The translations under genes were made by a program, and so were the position numbers. This document shows positions 21,985-34,438 of a DNA stretch of 64,000 nt, one piece after another; position 1 is the stretch's first letter; each line of letters begins with the position of its first letter. The DNA is from Tolypeutes matacus. Its lineage: Eukaryota; Chordata; Mammalia; Cingulata; Chlamyphoridae. Under the pieces are notes generated by a model. It was not told the origin of the DNA. It did no database searches and saw only the letters and a list, made by a program, of their open reading frames with translations. The DNA is taken from contig JAKSZT010053881.1 in assembly GCA_026826555.1 (NCBI GenBank), positions 4,092,210 through 4,156,209 of the forward strand, read 5' to 3'.

Positions 21985-22449
21985 TTTTTAAAACTTTATT
22001 TTGTACATTTAATAATTGAAAATATAAACAATTAAAAACTAAAAAGTAAACACAGATGAATAAATACATACATTTCTCAATTAAATGGACTGTATACATA
22101 TACATTTTTCTAAAATCAAACAATATGTTAAACAATATATTTGGTTCATAGTAATGCAATCATACAGTATTTGTCCTTTTGTGTCTGGCTTGCTTTGCTC
22201 TATATAATGTCCTCCAGGTTCATCCATGTTATCATATGCTTTATGACTTCCTTTCTTCTTATAGCTGCATAATATTCCATTGTGTGAATAGATCATAGTT
22301 TGTTTATCCATTCATCTATAGATGGACACCTGGGTTGTTTCTAGCTTTTGGCAATGGTAAATAATGTTGCTATGAACATTGGTGTGCAGATGTCTGTTCA
22401 TGTCACTTTCAGTTCTTCTGGGTATATACCCAGTAACGGTATTGCCGGG
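21985..22449 (-). mobile_element. L1 3' region (antisense)
   Basis: The plus strand reads TATTTGTCCTTTTGTGTCTG, GGTTCATCCATGTTATCATA, ATAATATTCCATTGTGTG, GATGGACACCTGGGTTGTTTC and GGGTATATACCCAGTAACGG, the reverse of an L1 3' region. It ends exactly where the LTR at 22450 begins. Confidence 0.85.
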
Positions 22450-22710
22450 TGTATTGGTCAGGATTCTCTCAGGAAACAGAATCAACAGGAGATATCTGTC
22501 AATAATATGAGATTTTATAAGAGTCTCTCATGCGACTGGGGGGATGCACAAGTCCAGGTTCTGCGGGCAGGCTGCAAACTAGGAGCACCGATGAAAGTCC
22601 AATGAAAGATCCTTGGTGAGTTTCTGGGAGAAGTTGGCTGTCCAAAGACGAGCTGGGAAATTCTCTCTGAATATTGAAATTACTTCCCCTTTTAAGGCAT
22701 TCAACTGATT
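22450..22710 (-). mobile_element. Partial LTR of the same family as 43297-43749
   Basis: TGTATTGGTCAGGATTCTCTC ... CATTCAACTGATTGGATAAAA matches the complete LTR at 43297-43749 over its first 260 nt. The two diverge abruptly near 22710, so this copy is truncated or rearranged. The interrupted L1 does not resume on the right. Confidence 0.75.
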
Positions 22711-23014
22711 GGATAAAACTATTAATGTTTTCCCAAGGAGGGGATATTTTAATCAATATCTAGGGTATGGCTTCACTCCCCTGGTGAATTGGAATGGAGC
22801 TCATGGAAGCACAAAGACTAGTTTTGTCCTTTTCCTCTACACCCACGTACCTGTTTAGTTCTTCTGGTATCACTATGCTAATGGCTAAAGGACAGGAGAC
22901 ATAACACCTTTCTCCTGTACCTGCTAGTTTTTATAGGGATAGGGGCCCCCAAACCCATCTAATTGAATTGGTCACATACTGAAAAGACAGAGAAGAGGAA
23001 AGGAAAGTTTTATT
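22711..23014. other. Unassigned sequence
   Basis: May include the altered end of the LTR. Nothing is identified. Confidence 0.4.
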
Positions 23015-23480
23015 AATAAAGAATATTTCAGTTGCAAGTGTCAGAAGCCTGACTCATAACTTTTTTTTTTTTTATAGGATATTAATTTGTTCAAGTACCT
23101 GAGAAGTTCATGAAAAATAGCTAGCTTCAGGGATAGTTGGATCCAGCAATTCAAATGATGCTTTCATTTCTCTGTCTTCTCTGCTTAGCTTAATTCTCAT
23201 GTAGTTTCTCTCCATGAGCAGACAAGATGGTTGCTGGCAGTCCCAAGTAATTATCTTTCCCAAGAACTCTGGCAAAATACCAGGAAAGACTGATTGGTCT
23301 GGCTGAGTCATACACCCATCTCTGAACCCATCACTGAGGCCAGGGGAATGGAGGATTCTATTAGTTAAGCTTAGGACAACATAAAGGTCCTGGTGGGTAA
23401 TTTGTGGGCATGTTAGCTCTGCCTGCATGGTGTGAGCCAATATTATTATAAAAGGGGTGAAGGAAGAAAGGAAATGAAGT
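23015..23480. repeat. Interspersed repeat of unassigned family
   Basis: TTTCAGTTGCAAGTGTCAGAAG, then TCCATGAGCAGACAAGATGG, then CTGGCTGAGTCATACACCC and CTCTGAACCCATCACTGAGG, gives an order of motifs that I recognise as a dispersed mammalian repeat, but I cannot name it. The 174-codon minus-strand frame across it (23108-23632) is incidental. Confidence 0.45.
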
Positions 23481-23885
23481 AAAAATTGTGTCCACAACAG
23501 ATGCATCCAAAAGCTATCAGACCATGAGGAAGAGATTGTTTTTACCCTTTTTGCTCCATAAATAGATTCAATAGATGGTAGTTTCTGTCCCTTACTTGAA
23601 TCTTCCCAACTGCCTGACCTTCTAATTTTCACTACCTCCTAGATTCCCAACATTGAACTTTGCTCACATCCTGGCCATATCCCATTGCTGATGGCTGGGT
23701 CAGGTTCTATCGTGTTCTGAATGTGAGGGGGTTGACACCTCTGTTTTTGGTATAATACTCAGCATAATTTTTGGATATGTGAGCACATCAAAATAGTATT
23801 TCATTTGACAAGATGATGCATGAGTAATAGGGTTACTTCTCTTTTTCTCTAGGAAAAATTTTTTTAAAATATAAACTTTCAATTT
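23481..23885. other. Unassigned sequence
   Basis: Nothing is recognised. Confidence 0.45.
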
Positions 23886-24640
23886 AAAATGTTAATATTT
23901 TGCAAAACTTTTTTCTTTTAATAAATACATGTTCACTAAAGAAAATCTAGAAAAACACAAAAAAGTAGGAAAAAATTTAAAATCCACAATTTTTAGCAAT
24001 AATAATTGCTAAAAGTTCTGTAGGTTTCTTGCTTGATATTTTTTTGATGCTTAGGTATGTGTATGCATAATTAATTACAAATATTGAAACTATATCTTAT
24101 TTATACATAGTTTTAATCTATCTTAATATAACAATGCAATGTTTTTCATGTCATTAAATATTCTTCTTAAGCATGATTTTTAATGGGTGCAGAGTCCATA
24201 TTGCATATGGTGTTACATTTATTTCAATAATACTATCTTTTGGACATTCAGGTTGTCTATAATTTCATTTTGTAAATAATACTGTAATAAACATCTTTGA
24301 ATTTTTAAATCTTTGGGTGTGTTTCTAAGTTAAATTCCTGGACATTGATTCCTCAATTGATTTAGGATATTTGTAAATATTTTGAATTAATATCAGAAAA
24401 GTTGTGCTATTTTATACTCCTATCAAGTATGTGTGAGCATATACATTTCCCTGGACCTTCTCCAAAACTGGGTAGTAATATTTAGAAATTGTTAATTTGA
24501 TAGGGGAAAATGATCTCATTTTTGTTTTATTTGTATACCTTGATTGCTGGTAAGTTTGCCCACTTTTATGCATTTATCACCCATTTGTGTTTCTTCTGTG
24601 AAAGGTGTACTCATATCTTTGCGTGTTTCCTTTGGAGTGT
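23886..24640 (-). mobile_element. Old L1 (L1M-type) 3' region, antisense
   Basis: AT-rich reverse L1 3' UTR: AATAAACATCTTTGAATTTT, then TGTTTCTAAGTTAAATTCCT, GATCTCATTTTTGTTTTATTTG and CACCCATTTGTGTTTCTTCTGTG. It is more diverged than the other L1 pieces here. Confidence 0.7.
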
Positions 24641-24934
24641 TTGTTTTTTTCCCTTTTAATGTGAACTAACCTTTGATCACTTGGCAAAACAACACGAATC
24701 TGAGAGACAGAACTACTAGTTTATTTTCCTTCTCTAGAAAATGGGGAAATATTAGGTGGATCCATAATCCATTTTTAGGTCAAAATGTCAAAAACAGGCC
24801 TTTTCAGATGGTTGAACTCATAGTACTTGCCTTGCTTTTATCACAGTGGGTTTAGGAGGCTCAAATGAGTTGGAGTGTGCAAACGCTTTATAAGAAAGAA
24901 GTACAAATTAAAGCAAGGAATCTGCTAGTACATT

Positions 24935-25145
24935 AATAGCAATCTTCTGGGTGCAATGCATTTTACCTACAGTATCTTGTTTCTCACACAATGCTGCTCA
25001 GTAAATATTCTTTTCCCCATTTAGTAGATGAGGAAACTAAGGCTTTGCCAATTTAAGTACCACAGTTCATAAAGAACAGCGGCAGCTGTCAGCCTGGGTT
25101 TGTCTGACTCCTGGCCCATGATCTTTCTACTGTGTGACCCTGCTT
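24935..25145 (+). repeat. MIR SINE
   Basis: CATTTAGTAGATGAGGAAAC, AGTACCACAGTTCATAAAG and CAGCCTGGGTTTGTCTGACTC follow MIR order. Confidence 0.8.
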
Positions 25146-26009
25146 CACTCTAAGTTCTTTAAAAAGGCAGGTAACCTCACATCTATGAGAGAAGTCTTCC
25201 TCCCAGGCACGGTTGACTTCAGGGTCTTGCTAAGTGATGGGCATAAGCCAAAAGCTGTACAGATGTGGCCTAGATTAGCATGATGATCTGACCAAGTCTC
25301 ATTAGCAGCATAAAGATCCTTATTGAGTTGTGGTTATTTCCTTTGAAATGGTTGTTTCAGAGTCATGCAATTTTGGGTATCACTGAATGTGTTTGGTTCA
25401 TAGGGCTAAAGGCTGTGATGATTTGGAATCATGGCCATCTTGGGTAATTGCTTAAGTCATTCTTATTTACAGTGCCTAGCTTATGATGAGGCAGATTCAT
25501 AACCCTTATCATTGCAATTGAGAGAATGATACTTTTAGAATTCTGAAATTTTCAAAGAGGTATCACATGCTCCATTGTCCCTTACCTCTCCATTCTGGGC
25601 ATGTGAGAATAAGCAAAATCCCTGGAAGAATAATATTTCCAGAAATATGAGGAAAAATCTAATTTCTTTCATTTTATATCCAGATGTTTTCCAGCAGGAA
25701 GGAAAATCTCCATAGGATGCAAGATTCCCAAACAAATAAAACATCTAAAAGCATTTTCCTTTTAGCACATCGCATTGTATTACTTGCAAATGGACTGGTG
25801 AATAAAAGATGCTTTGAAGTTTACATAGCCTATTAAAAATGTTTCTTAGGGAAAAGGCACACATTCATAATCTATCAACAGGTTATTTTTCTTGATCATC
25901 TCCTTTGCTTAGTTAATCTTGGAAAGTTGTACTTTAGCAATCAAAACAGCAGTTAGAATTTAGGCAGAAGACCCTGGGCAAGTGGTATGGAGGTGCCAAA
26001 ATGACAAAG
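25146..26009. other. Unassigned sequence
   Basis: No exon or repeat is recognised. Confidence 0.5.
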
Positions 26010-26300
26010 TCTTGGTCACTGACCAAGTGGACTTGCAAATTAGGAAAGGGCAAGAATGTCTAATACAAGTTAGAACATGATAAATGCCACAAAGGACCAA
26101 GAAACAACATGCAAAGGAAGTTAGAGTGAGCAGGGATCATTTCTGACTTGGGAGACAAGGGCAGTCTCCCGGGCAGATTTGGGTGGGGGAAGGCTTTGGA
26201 CAGGCTGAGAGGGTCCTGAGCAGGGCTGGAGGGGGGGAGGGAGGATAGAGGGTTCCAGGCAAAGGAAACAGCAGAAGCAAAGTCATGGGGTGACAGTGAC
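26010..26300 (+). repeat. Ancient dispersed repeat, same family as 8835-9490
   Basis: AGGCTTTGGACAGGCTGAGAG, TTCCAGGCAAAGGAAACAGC and AGAAGCAAAGTCATGG follow the shared family order. Confidence 0.5.
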
Positions 26301-29300
26301 ATGCGGGGAGAGTGGTGTGGTGGGGGCGGGATTCTTGCTAATCTGCTAGGTGGAGGGGAAAGTGGAAGCCAGAGGATGGGGCTCTAGGAAAGTGAGTCTC
26401 CTGCGGGGGCTCCATGCACCTTGCTGCTCCCCACATGCCCACTCCCTGGCATGGAGCCTTTCACAGGAGATGCTCAAGGATATTGATAAAGCGAATAAAA
26501 GAACAAATGAAAGGAAGGCCGCATGAGCAATAAAGGAAGACAAAGCCTTTCAGGTTTGTGGCCACAGCTTCTTTTGTCTAATTTGCTCCCTGAGTACTTG
26601 CTAGGTTGGAATATTTATCTCCTGGTAGGTAGAAGGCCGCTTTTCAGAATGGCAGTTGGTAACCTGAAAGGAAAAAAAAAAACAAAAAACAACAACACAG
26701 TTAAAAAGGAGAATTAAGAAAAAAATGCATTTATACCTTAACTGTTTTGTTTTATCTTAAAATAAATAAAATGTACTTCTGTTCACCAGCACTTTTTCTT
26801 TCTTTTTTTAAAAAAATAATGCCAATGTCTTTTCTTTGAGTAGAATCCCCTGATTGGATCTCTCCCAGTCCTTTTGCATAAAGCACACCCATACTCAACA
26901 CCTCTGACTTCCAGCTTAGATTCTTTTAACACAGGCTGCAAACTTCAAGCCACCTGTGAAGCAATCTGAATGCAGAACCATTTCGGGTTTTTACTATTTT
27001 GCCCCAATCTTTTATAGCTACCTTGCCCACACACCTCATTAAGCAGCAATTCTTTTTAGCAACTGCCTTTACCAATTGTTTCCAAATCATTCTTCTTAGT
27101 TTTCATAGAAGCAGTCCTTTTCTTTTCTTAAACTCATATTTCATCAGTTTACATAATATTGACTAAAATTATGTAATTACAATAACCAGGAAAGTTGCAA
27201 TAAAGAGTCTGAAACCAGCGCAACCTATTCTTGTGTGTGTGTGAGCAAGATTTAATAAAAAGCAAAATCAGGAACGGTTGCTTTCAACAGTGTTTCAGAT
27301 TGTGACAGAGCTACCACAATTAGCTGGGACGGGTTCTAAGCTGTATCAGTGGAACAAATGCAAGAAGTTGTCCTTCTCCCCAGGCCAGTGGCCGGGGAGG
27401 GAGGCCCACGGCTGGTCCGTGCGGGGTCAGACCCCCAGGCGCCACATCTCCTCCTCTAGCATCCCCGGAGGCGAGTGAGTAGTGCTGTGATCCAGGCCAA
27501 AAACCGAGTGTCCTAATGGCTTTTTCTCTGCCCAGTAGGAGTGACGTCTGTCTCCAGGTCTGCTGGACTCCACGCAGCTCCCAGCCCCAAACTGTCAGCC
27601 AGCCCGCTTCCCCTTCTGCTTCTCTTCCGCTCCACCCACTGGGTAGGACAGAGCTAGCTTGTTCTTGATAAGCACACAGTTCAGACCTTGGCAGCAGAAA
27701 CACGTGGACTAGTTAATGTGACCTGTCCACATGCGTTCCGTGTGCAGAGAGCCCGGGTCAGTGTGTCCTCCAGAGGGAAGAGAGAGCATCGCACATCCCG
27801 AGAGCAGGTGAAGCCTGACTTCAGAGAGCGTCTTGTGTTCCATGAGCACCTCTGACCACAGCATACTGGAACCTCAGCTCTGTGTGCCAGACCTAAGGCT
27901 GTTCTGCCTTAGAGTTCATCACAGGTGCCTTACTTTGAAACATGACAGACGGATGCTGCTCTAACACTTGGGCTTATCATAGGTTTCCAAGGCAGGGACG
28001 GGAGGTGTGTGTGTGCTGGGGCCAACATTATAGTGAAGCTCCGGGGTGTGTAATTGTTACAGCATTAATCAGCCCAAAGTGAGGAGGGAGGCTCTTGGGG
28101 GATTATGGAACAGTGCCTGGCACATTGCTAGTATGTATTAAACAGCTCCGGATAAAAAAGGATGTGGCTTTCTGCTACACTAGGCAGATTACTTGACTCT
28201 CTGGGAGTTGAATACTTGGAGGAGAAAAATGAAGGCTTCTAAGACACTTGCTGGTGTACAGGCAAAATTCATTTTTCCTTGTGGACATGATCGGTTACCT
28301 GCAGGGAGGAAGGGAAGGCAGGCCCTCCTGAGCATCTCAGGTCAATGCTCCAAACCCTAATGATTCTCTTCAGGCACAGAGAAGGCAGAGTGACCTCGTG
28401 GAGAAGGGACATGGTCAGAGGTCAGGAGCCAGCCTCCCTATCCTTTTTTTGGCATAATTGGACACATAACCTAAAGAAAATCCTTTGGTCCCTGAAGGTC
28501 TGCATTTTTTTCTCCCTGTAAAATGAGGGTAATCCGAAAGCATTTGTGAAGCCAAGATCCATGTTCATGGCAGTACAAGACCACAAAATTTCTTAAGGGG
28601 GAAATCACTCAGTCCATTCAGGGGCACAGGCCGTGCACCCATTTGTCTCCTCATCCTCTCTTCACTTGAAGGAACTGAGCATGATCTGACTGAGACCTGT
28701 CACCCCATTGACCCACCCAGTAGGGCTAATTAGCGTCTCTGCCCTTGAAAAGGATCCTACCGTTAAAGATCACTTTTGGGCATTAAGATCATTGTCTGGA
28801 AGTATATGAAGAGCTAGGGAGTTGAAATAAGTTAGGGGGACTGGGTTTTTTCTATCTTCTGACTACCTTAAGGATTTTTAAATCCAACACCCTCATCCTT
28901 CTATGAATACCCATCTCACTAGTCTTCCCAAAGCTTCCCACCACTGAGCAGATGTTTAGAGCCTCCCACCACCAAGCAAGTCTCAATTCTCTGAATCACA
29001 CTAATGTATCAAGTCATGAAGTCAGGTGGCAGAACAGGCAAAACAGGGACACAGGTCAGCTAGTGCATAGCTGCCTCCAGAAACTGAAGGCTTTGCTATC
29101 TCTTTGGTGTCATCCTGTGCTGACCCTTTATGGGGAGAGGAGTCAAACAAGGCTAAAAAGTGAGTCAGCTGTTGAAATGTTCTATTACAGTGTGCAAAAT
29201 GCCATCACCATTAAAACAAGCAGAGGAAAAGCAAAAGCTTGGCAAATAAAGAAATGATTTCTTTCAAATAAATGGATGGTGTTTAAATATGATAAGAGAC

Positions 29301-29759
29301 AGATGAACCTGTAGTTCTTTCTGGTTAGTAGTGGCTCAGGCCCAGAAGAGGGTTTAGAATGTGTTTCTGGAGGTCACACAGAAAGACTGCTTTCTTTAGA
29401 GTCACTTTGAGACCTGGGGGAGGAAAGAGGAGGGAAAGAAACTAGAGATAGCTAGAGGATGGAGCTCAGAGGACTGGCCTGGTTGAGAAGGCCTGAGGCA
29501 GCAGGAACCAGGTGGTACTACCATCTGGCTTTGGTTTAGTGGGCTTTGGAAAGTAAGTTGGCGTTCCAAAGGCAAGGCAAGAGGGTTCCCTTTGCCAGGG
29601 AACAGAATAAATGAGAATTTGTCTCTAAGCCACGGATTCTGGAATTTCCCATAATTAACATTCCAGCTGAACATTCAAAAGGCCCGGGCCTTTAGTAGGC
29701 CTGTAAATTAAAACAGGATAAAGTATTTAGGGTCTGGACAGAAGGGTAATGGTGTGGGA
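26301..29759. other. Unassigned sequence with a GC-rich patch
   Basis: About 3.4 kb without identifiable genes. 27360-27620 is GC-rich with several CpGs. Weak L2-like tails are seen near 26450-26515 and 28105-28145, and a MIR-like word (TGTAAAATGAGGGTAAT) near 28520. No exon is supported. Confidence 0.5.
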
Positions 29760-29860
29760 AACCATCGTTTTTGTCATCTGTGAATTGAGACTCAGTTTTT
29801 GCATCTGTAAAGTGGCAATAGATTCAGAAATTTAAAATACATTTGTGCTGACAGGGAACC
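29760..29860 (-). repeat. MIR fragment, minus strand
   Basis: GAGACTCAGTTTTTGCATCTG followed by TAAAGTGGCAATAG matches the reverse MIR core. Confidence 0.55.
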
Positions 29861-29944
29861 TAGAAATAATTTAGTGTTGTTCCCTTATTTTACAGAAAAG
29901 GATCACCAAGCCAGAGAGGCATAGCTTGTTACTCTATAAACGTT

Positions 29945-30155
29945 AATATTGACTGTGCCAAATGTCCTAAATATTTAAATTCATTTAATCCTCATGAGTT
30001 CTTTCGTGAAGAGTTACTACTATTGTCCCCACATTAGAGGTGAGAAAACTGAGACTTGAGGAGTTTTGAGTATCTTGTCCCAGGTGACATATCTAGTAAT
30101 GGATATAACTGGGATTTGAGGTCTGCTGGATTCCAGAGCCTGAGGTTTTAGGGCA
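29945..30155 (+). repeat. MIR SINE
   Basis: CATTTAATCCTCATGAGTTC, then a GAGGTGAGAAAACTGAGACTT block, then GGTGACATATCTAGTAATGG and CTGGGATTTGAGGTCTG. Confidence 0.85.
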
Positions 30156-30264
30156 ATAGTGCACAGCAGCTCATGTAGAAAACGTTACAGTTTTATATCT
30201 CAGTGGTCTGGGAAAACCATAAACATGAGGCATAAGAGAAGTAATGGTGCTTCATTGTTTGTAA

Positions 30265-30490
30265 CTAATAGTAAAAACTGAGAGAGCTCCATCTATGTGT
30301 CAGAGAATGTATTAAGATGTATATCTGGATTGCATCAATCATTTAATCTGCACTTCATCAGTATGAGGCAAATAATATTAGCATTCCCATTTTATAGATT
30401 AGCAAGCTGAAGCACAGAGATGGATCCAGGTCTCACAGGTAGTAATTGATGGAGTCTGGATTTGAACCCATGGTCCAAATCTCCATTCTG
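30265..30490 (+). repeat. MIR SINE
   Basis: CATCTATGTGTCAGAGAATG, CCCATTTTATAGATTAGCAAG and TCTCACAGGTAGTAATTGATG, ending GGATTTGAACCCATGG. Confidence 0.85.
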
Positions 30491-31687
30491 TGTATATATC
30501 TGATATGACTGTTAATAATATATCCTTCCTCACAGCTACCCTATAAGGACAACTTACATTTATGATAATGACCTTGACCCTTAAGAGCATATTAAAATAT
30601 ATTCACTAGGTCTTTGTTGGGAGATGCATTCCATTGCATTCAAATGGTTAGAGATGGGTAGTCCTTGTAGTTTCCAGATCACGCTTCTAGATTAACACCT
30701 CAGGTCCTGACCATGCAACCTTAACAAGTCATTTGTTAGGTTGAAATTTTCAGCCCCTTGAATGAAAGGTTTGAAAGGGCAAAAAAAAAAAAAAAAGCAA
30801 ACAAAAAAGCAAACAAAAAAAGCCAACCTGCCTGCAGCTCACCCAAACCTGTCCTCTTCTCAGAATTAGAAGGGAACTTTGCCCTGCCATTCATCTCAGC
30901 TTTCTTTCTGTTTGTATTGGAGGTCATTTTGCAGATGAGATGAGCATTCAGGAGCTGAAATAGGGGCACCCATCCGTGTTGCAAGGTAGAGAATGAAATT
31001 ACTTAAAGTAGAGGCTCTTCCAAATGATTTCATTTCTAAGATCTAAATTATTCATTAGATATGAATAATATCTTTAAAAACCCAAAAATCAGTTTGGATT
31101 TTTAAAGTTACTGTAGGGTGTTTCTTCTTCTTCTTTTTTTTTTTTTTTTGGACTCTAATGGATAATTTAAGGGGATTGGCTTTTATTTTCAAAAGATAAA
31201 ACATGAGTTTACAAAGTTGCTGTCTGATCTTATTGCCTGATGGGCTCCCTAGAAAAAGGACCCTGATGAGTCTTCATCCCAAGGTGCTTGAGGGCAGGGG
31301 CTACATATATACAATTACTTTTCTATCATTTAATGCAGAGCTGTGCACAACTGGGCTCTGCCCACTTGCCTGTTAACTGATATGCTGGAGCTGGCTTGAA
31401 AACTAAAGCCCCAATTGGAAATTTGCCCCCATTCTTGGCTCGCCATCCTTCCTCCTTGACCTTCTTAGTCTCTACACCCTGCCTGAGTCTGGCCCCAAGT
31501 TGGATGTCATCCCGGAAGACCACAACATTTGGGTGAGCAAAGCTGACAAACTGATATGTGCTATGCTTGAGCATGTAATGGGCCCTATGTCTATCTATTT
31601 GCTACCTTGTTCCCCAAGTCCATGGACAACCCTCAATCTTTTGTGTTATCTGTTCAATTTTTCTATTTATCTTCGACTTAAAAAAAA
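30491..31687. other. Unassigned sequence with A- and T-runs
   Basis: No exon is recognised. An A-rich stretch at 30780-30822 and a T-run at about 31132-31150 are low complexity. Confidence 0.5.
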
Positions 31688-31699
31688 AAATCACTCTTT

Positions 31700-31940
31700 T
31701 GGGAAGAGGATGTGGCTCAAGTGGTTGGACTCCCGTTTACCATATGGGAGGTCCCAGGTTCGATTCCCAGGGCCTCCTGGTGAAGGAAAGCTGGCCCGCT
31801 TGGCGCCGTGTGAGCTGGCACAGCAAGATGACACAACAAAGGGAGACAAGCAGACACAGAAAAATGCACAGCAAACGGACACAGCGAGCACAAGCAGCAA
31901 GGGGGGGATAAATAAATAAATAAAATAAATCTTTAAAAAC
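31700..31940 (+). mobile_element. DAS-type SINE, long form
   Basis: GGGAAGAGGATGTGGCTCAAG head, CCATATGGGAGGTCCCAGG, GGTTCGATTCCCAGGG B box, a CACAGCAAACGGACACAGCG middle, and a GGGGGGATAAATAAATAA tail. Flanked by AAATCACTCTTT (31688-31699 and 31941-31952). It carries extra middle sequence that the short-form copies lack. Confidence 0.92.
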
Positions 31941-32039
31941 AAATCACTCTTTCACTCAATATCACCAACCTATATCTTTCTCTTTTTTCTTTACTTTAGT
32001 TTATTTTTCCTTTTTCTGAGGAGAGGTCTTACATTAAAA

Positions 32040-32360
32040 TTATGATAGCTGTGATGTATTGAATGTCTTCTGTATGTCTGGATCTATGCTTGGAACTTTA
32101 TTAGTAATTATTTGTAGCAGTTGTCATTGCTGTACACTTACATGCTAGACACTGTGCTAAGTGATTTACATACATTGACTCATGCAATCCTGATAACCTA
32201 GATGCTATTTTTAGACCCATTTTACATATATGGAGACTGAGGCTCAGTGAGGTTACTTAACATGCCCAAGGCTACCCAGCTGGTAAGTGGCAGAGCCTGG
32301 AGTCAGGCAGTGCTACACCTGACCCCATTCTTTTAACCACTACAATATATTGCCTCCCCC
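32040..32360 (+). repeat. MIR SINE (full copy plus a partial copy in front)
   Basis: 32120-32360 is a good MIR: CATGCTAGACACTGTGCTAAG, TGACTCATGCAATCCTGATAAC, GAGACTGAGGCTCAGTGAGG, CAAGGCTACCCAGCTGGTAAG and ACCCCATTCTTTTAACCACTA. 32040-32115 resembles the 5' part of a second copy. Confidence 0.85.
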
Positions 32361-33546
32361 TTTACTTCTGTGCTCTTCCACATTCCACAGTTTTCATAAC
32401 CATCCATGTCAGTATATTACTGTACATACCTAGTAAGATCCATATTTTGATCTCAGGTCTGTCTGCCTCCAAAACCCATGCTTTTTCCACTCTCCAAATT
32501 GCCTTTGAGAAAGACAGACAGTGGATTGTCCACCACCACCTACCCAATTGTTTCTTTCTCAGACACAGAGGGAGGGGAAGAATTATTTATACCTCATAAG
32601 AGGACTGAGCAAATCCAGTGGTTTTGTCCAATGGTTTATCAATTTCTTTAACCTTAGCATCCTTTCTTCAGATCATATATGGTAGCCTAATATGTACAAG
32701 AGAGACAGAACTTCTGTGGCTGAGTTAAAGGTAGGGGCCAGTGTCCTTATTGTGCCCCCTTCTCTACCTTCCACTAGCCATGGTATCTGTGGATCCTCAA
32801 TCAAACACTAAAGAGTACCAGAAAGCACAGGTGGAAAATCACTAATTTCATCCCAAGTCAGGGACACATGGTAAGCGTCCCCAAATGGATAGTTATTTAT
32901 CCTATTTCTGCATTTATTGAGCATCAGAATATGCTTACAAGAGATCAGTGCTTTTAAAAAGAAAAGTATTGTCCTTATCCTAACCAAAGACACATTTTAA
33001 AAGGAATTTATTGGTAAAATCAAATAAATAAATATTCACCTATTACCTACCAGTCTCAGAAATACAAAATCCAATATGATAGGGAAGCTTCCATTTTAGT
33101 TACAAAATAATTATTATTTTCAGTTTTGTGAATGATTTAAGCCCAGGCAGTTAGAACTACTCCAGAACTATAGTATAACAATCATATTGCCTTGGATTTT
33201 CTCCTTCCACAGAAACTCCAACATCAAGTCATAGACACATCTCAAAGTTCGGCCATGCTATAATTTTAAATATCAGTTACTTTAACTAAGCAACTAGGAT
33301 CAACCAAACTCAGAGGACATCCCAAAGTCATGGCTTTCAGCTGATGTTTTTCTTTTTATGAAACTAAAATAAATCATGGATAACATGGCAAAATATAGAG
33401 TATCATCAAGCCAAACCTGAAGTTTACTGATTATACCTACTACTGTTACTGTTTTTGTGATCAGATTAATTTTCTGAATTTTGACCTTCATATCAAATGG
33501 CAGGAAAAATCTGACTCCTCTGGAGTAAGGGAGGTGAGGAAGATAC
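32361..33546. other. Unassigned sequence
   Basis: No exon or repeat is recognised over about 1.2 kb. Confidence 0.5.
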
Positions 33547-33662
33547 TGTTGGGGATTGAATCATGCCCCCCACAAAAGACATGTTCAAGTCTTAAACTGT
33601 GTTTCTGTCAGTGTGAGCCTTTTTGCAATTAGGACCTTTGAAGACATTATTAGTTAAGATGT

Positions 33663-33810
33663 GGCCACTAATGGAAGATGTTATTATAGGGGGAACATGT
33701 GGGAGGGGAAGGGGGTGGATTATTTGGGAATCCCCTATACTTTTGATGTAAATTTTCTGTAATCTTAAACTTTTATGAAAATACAAAAATAAAGTTTATT
33801 ATAAAGAAAA
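33663..33810 (+). mobile_element. Short 5'-truncated L1 3' end
   Basis: GGGGGAACATGTGGGAGG, TTTTCTGTAATCTTAAAC and AAATAAAGTTTATTATAAAG, ending in an A-rich tail. Flanked by AAGATGT (33656-33662 and 33811-33817). It interrupts the outer LTR. Confidence 0.75.
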
Positions 33811-33959
33811 AAGATGTCACCAAACTGAATTAGGGTGGGCCATATTCCATATGGCTGGAAGCCTTATAAAGAGGAAATTAGGATGCAGTCAGTCAGAAGA
33901 AGCCAGAAGTCAGAAGAAGCAGGAGAGGGAAGGAAGATTGCCATGTGACGGAGTTCTGC

Positions 33960-34433
33960 TGTGGTGGTTGGGAGCTGTATGTACTCCCAGAAAAACATGT
34001 TCTTAAACTTAATCCATTCCTGGGGGAGTGAATTCATTGTAAGTAGGAACTTTTGTTGAGGTTACTTCAGTTAAGTGTGCCCACCTCAATCAGGATGGAT
34101 CTTAATCCTGTTACTGGAGTCCTTTATAAGCAGATCGAAATTCAGAGAGAGAGAGAGAGAGTAAGCCACAGAGAGAGGAGCCAGAAACTGAAATCAATGG
34201 ATCCCAGAAAAGATGGGAGAGTTCAGAAGAGGCTGCCATGTACCTTGCCATATGACAAGCTAAGGATCAAGGATCACTGGCAGCCAATCCCAGGATGTCA
34301 CAGTGTTCAGGGAGAAAGAATTGCTTTAATGATGTCTTGATTTGGGCTTTCTATAAGCCTCAAAACTGTGAGCTAATAAATTCCTATTGTTTAAACTGAC
34401 CCATTGCACGGTATTTGCTTGAGCAAATAAACA
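33960..34433 (+). mobile_element. MaLR-type solo LTR
   Basis: It starts TGTGGTGGTTGGGAGCTG and ends TTGAGCAAATAAACA. ACATGTTCTTAAACTTAATCC matches the reverse complement of the LTR at 54420-55317, so the two are one family. A (GA)n run is internal. The flanking five bases do not match. Confidence 0.8.
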
Positions 34434-34438
34434 ATTAC

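Noticed and set aside
23108..23632. 174-codon minus-strand open frame
   Set aside because: It lies across a dispersed repeat-like segment and shows no protein family signature.
27278..27703. GC-rich patch with open frames on both strands and a GTGAGT donor-like site near 27474
   Set aside because: There is no matching acceptor or recognisable protein. A donor hexamer alone is common by chance.
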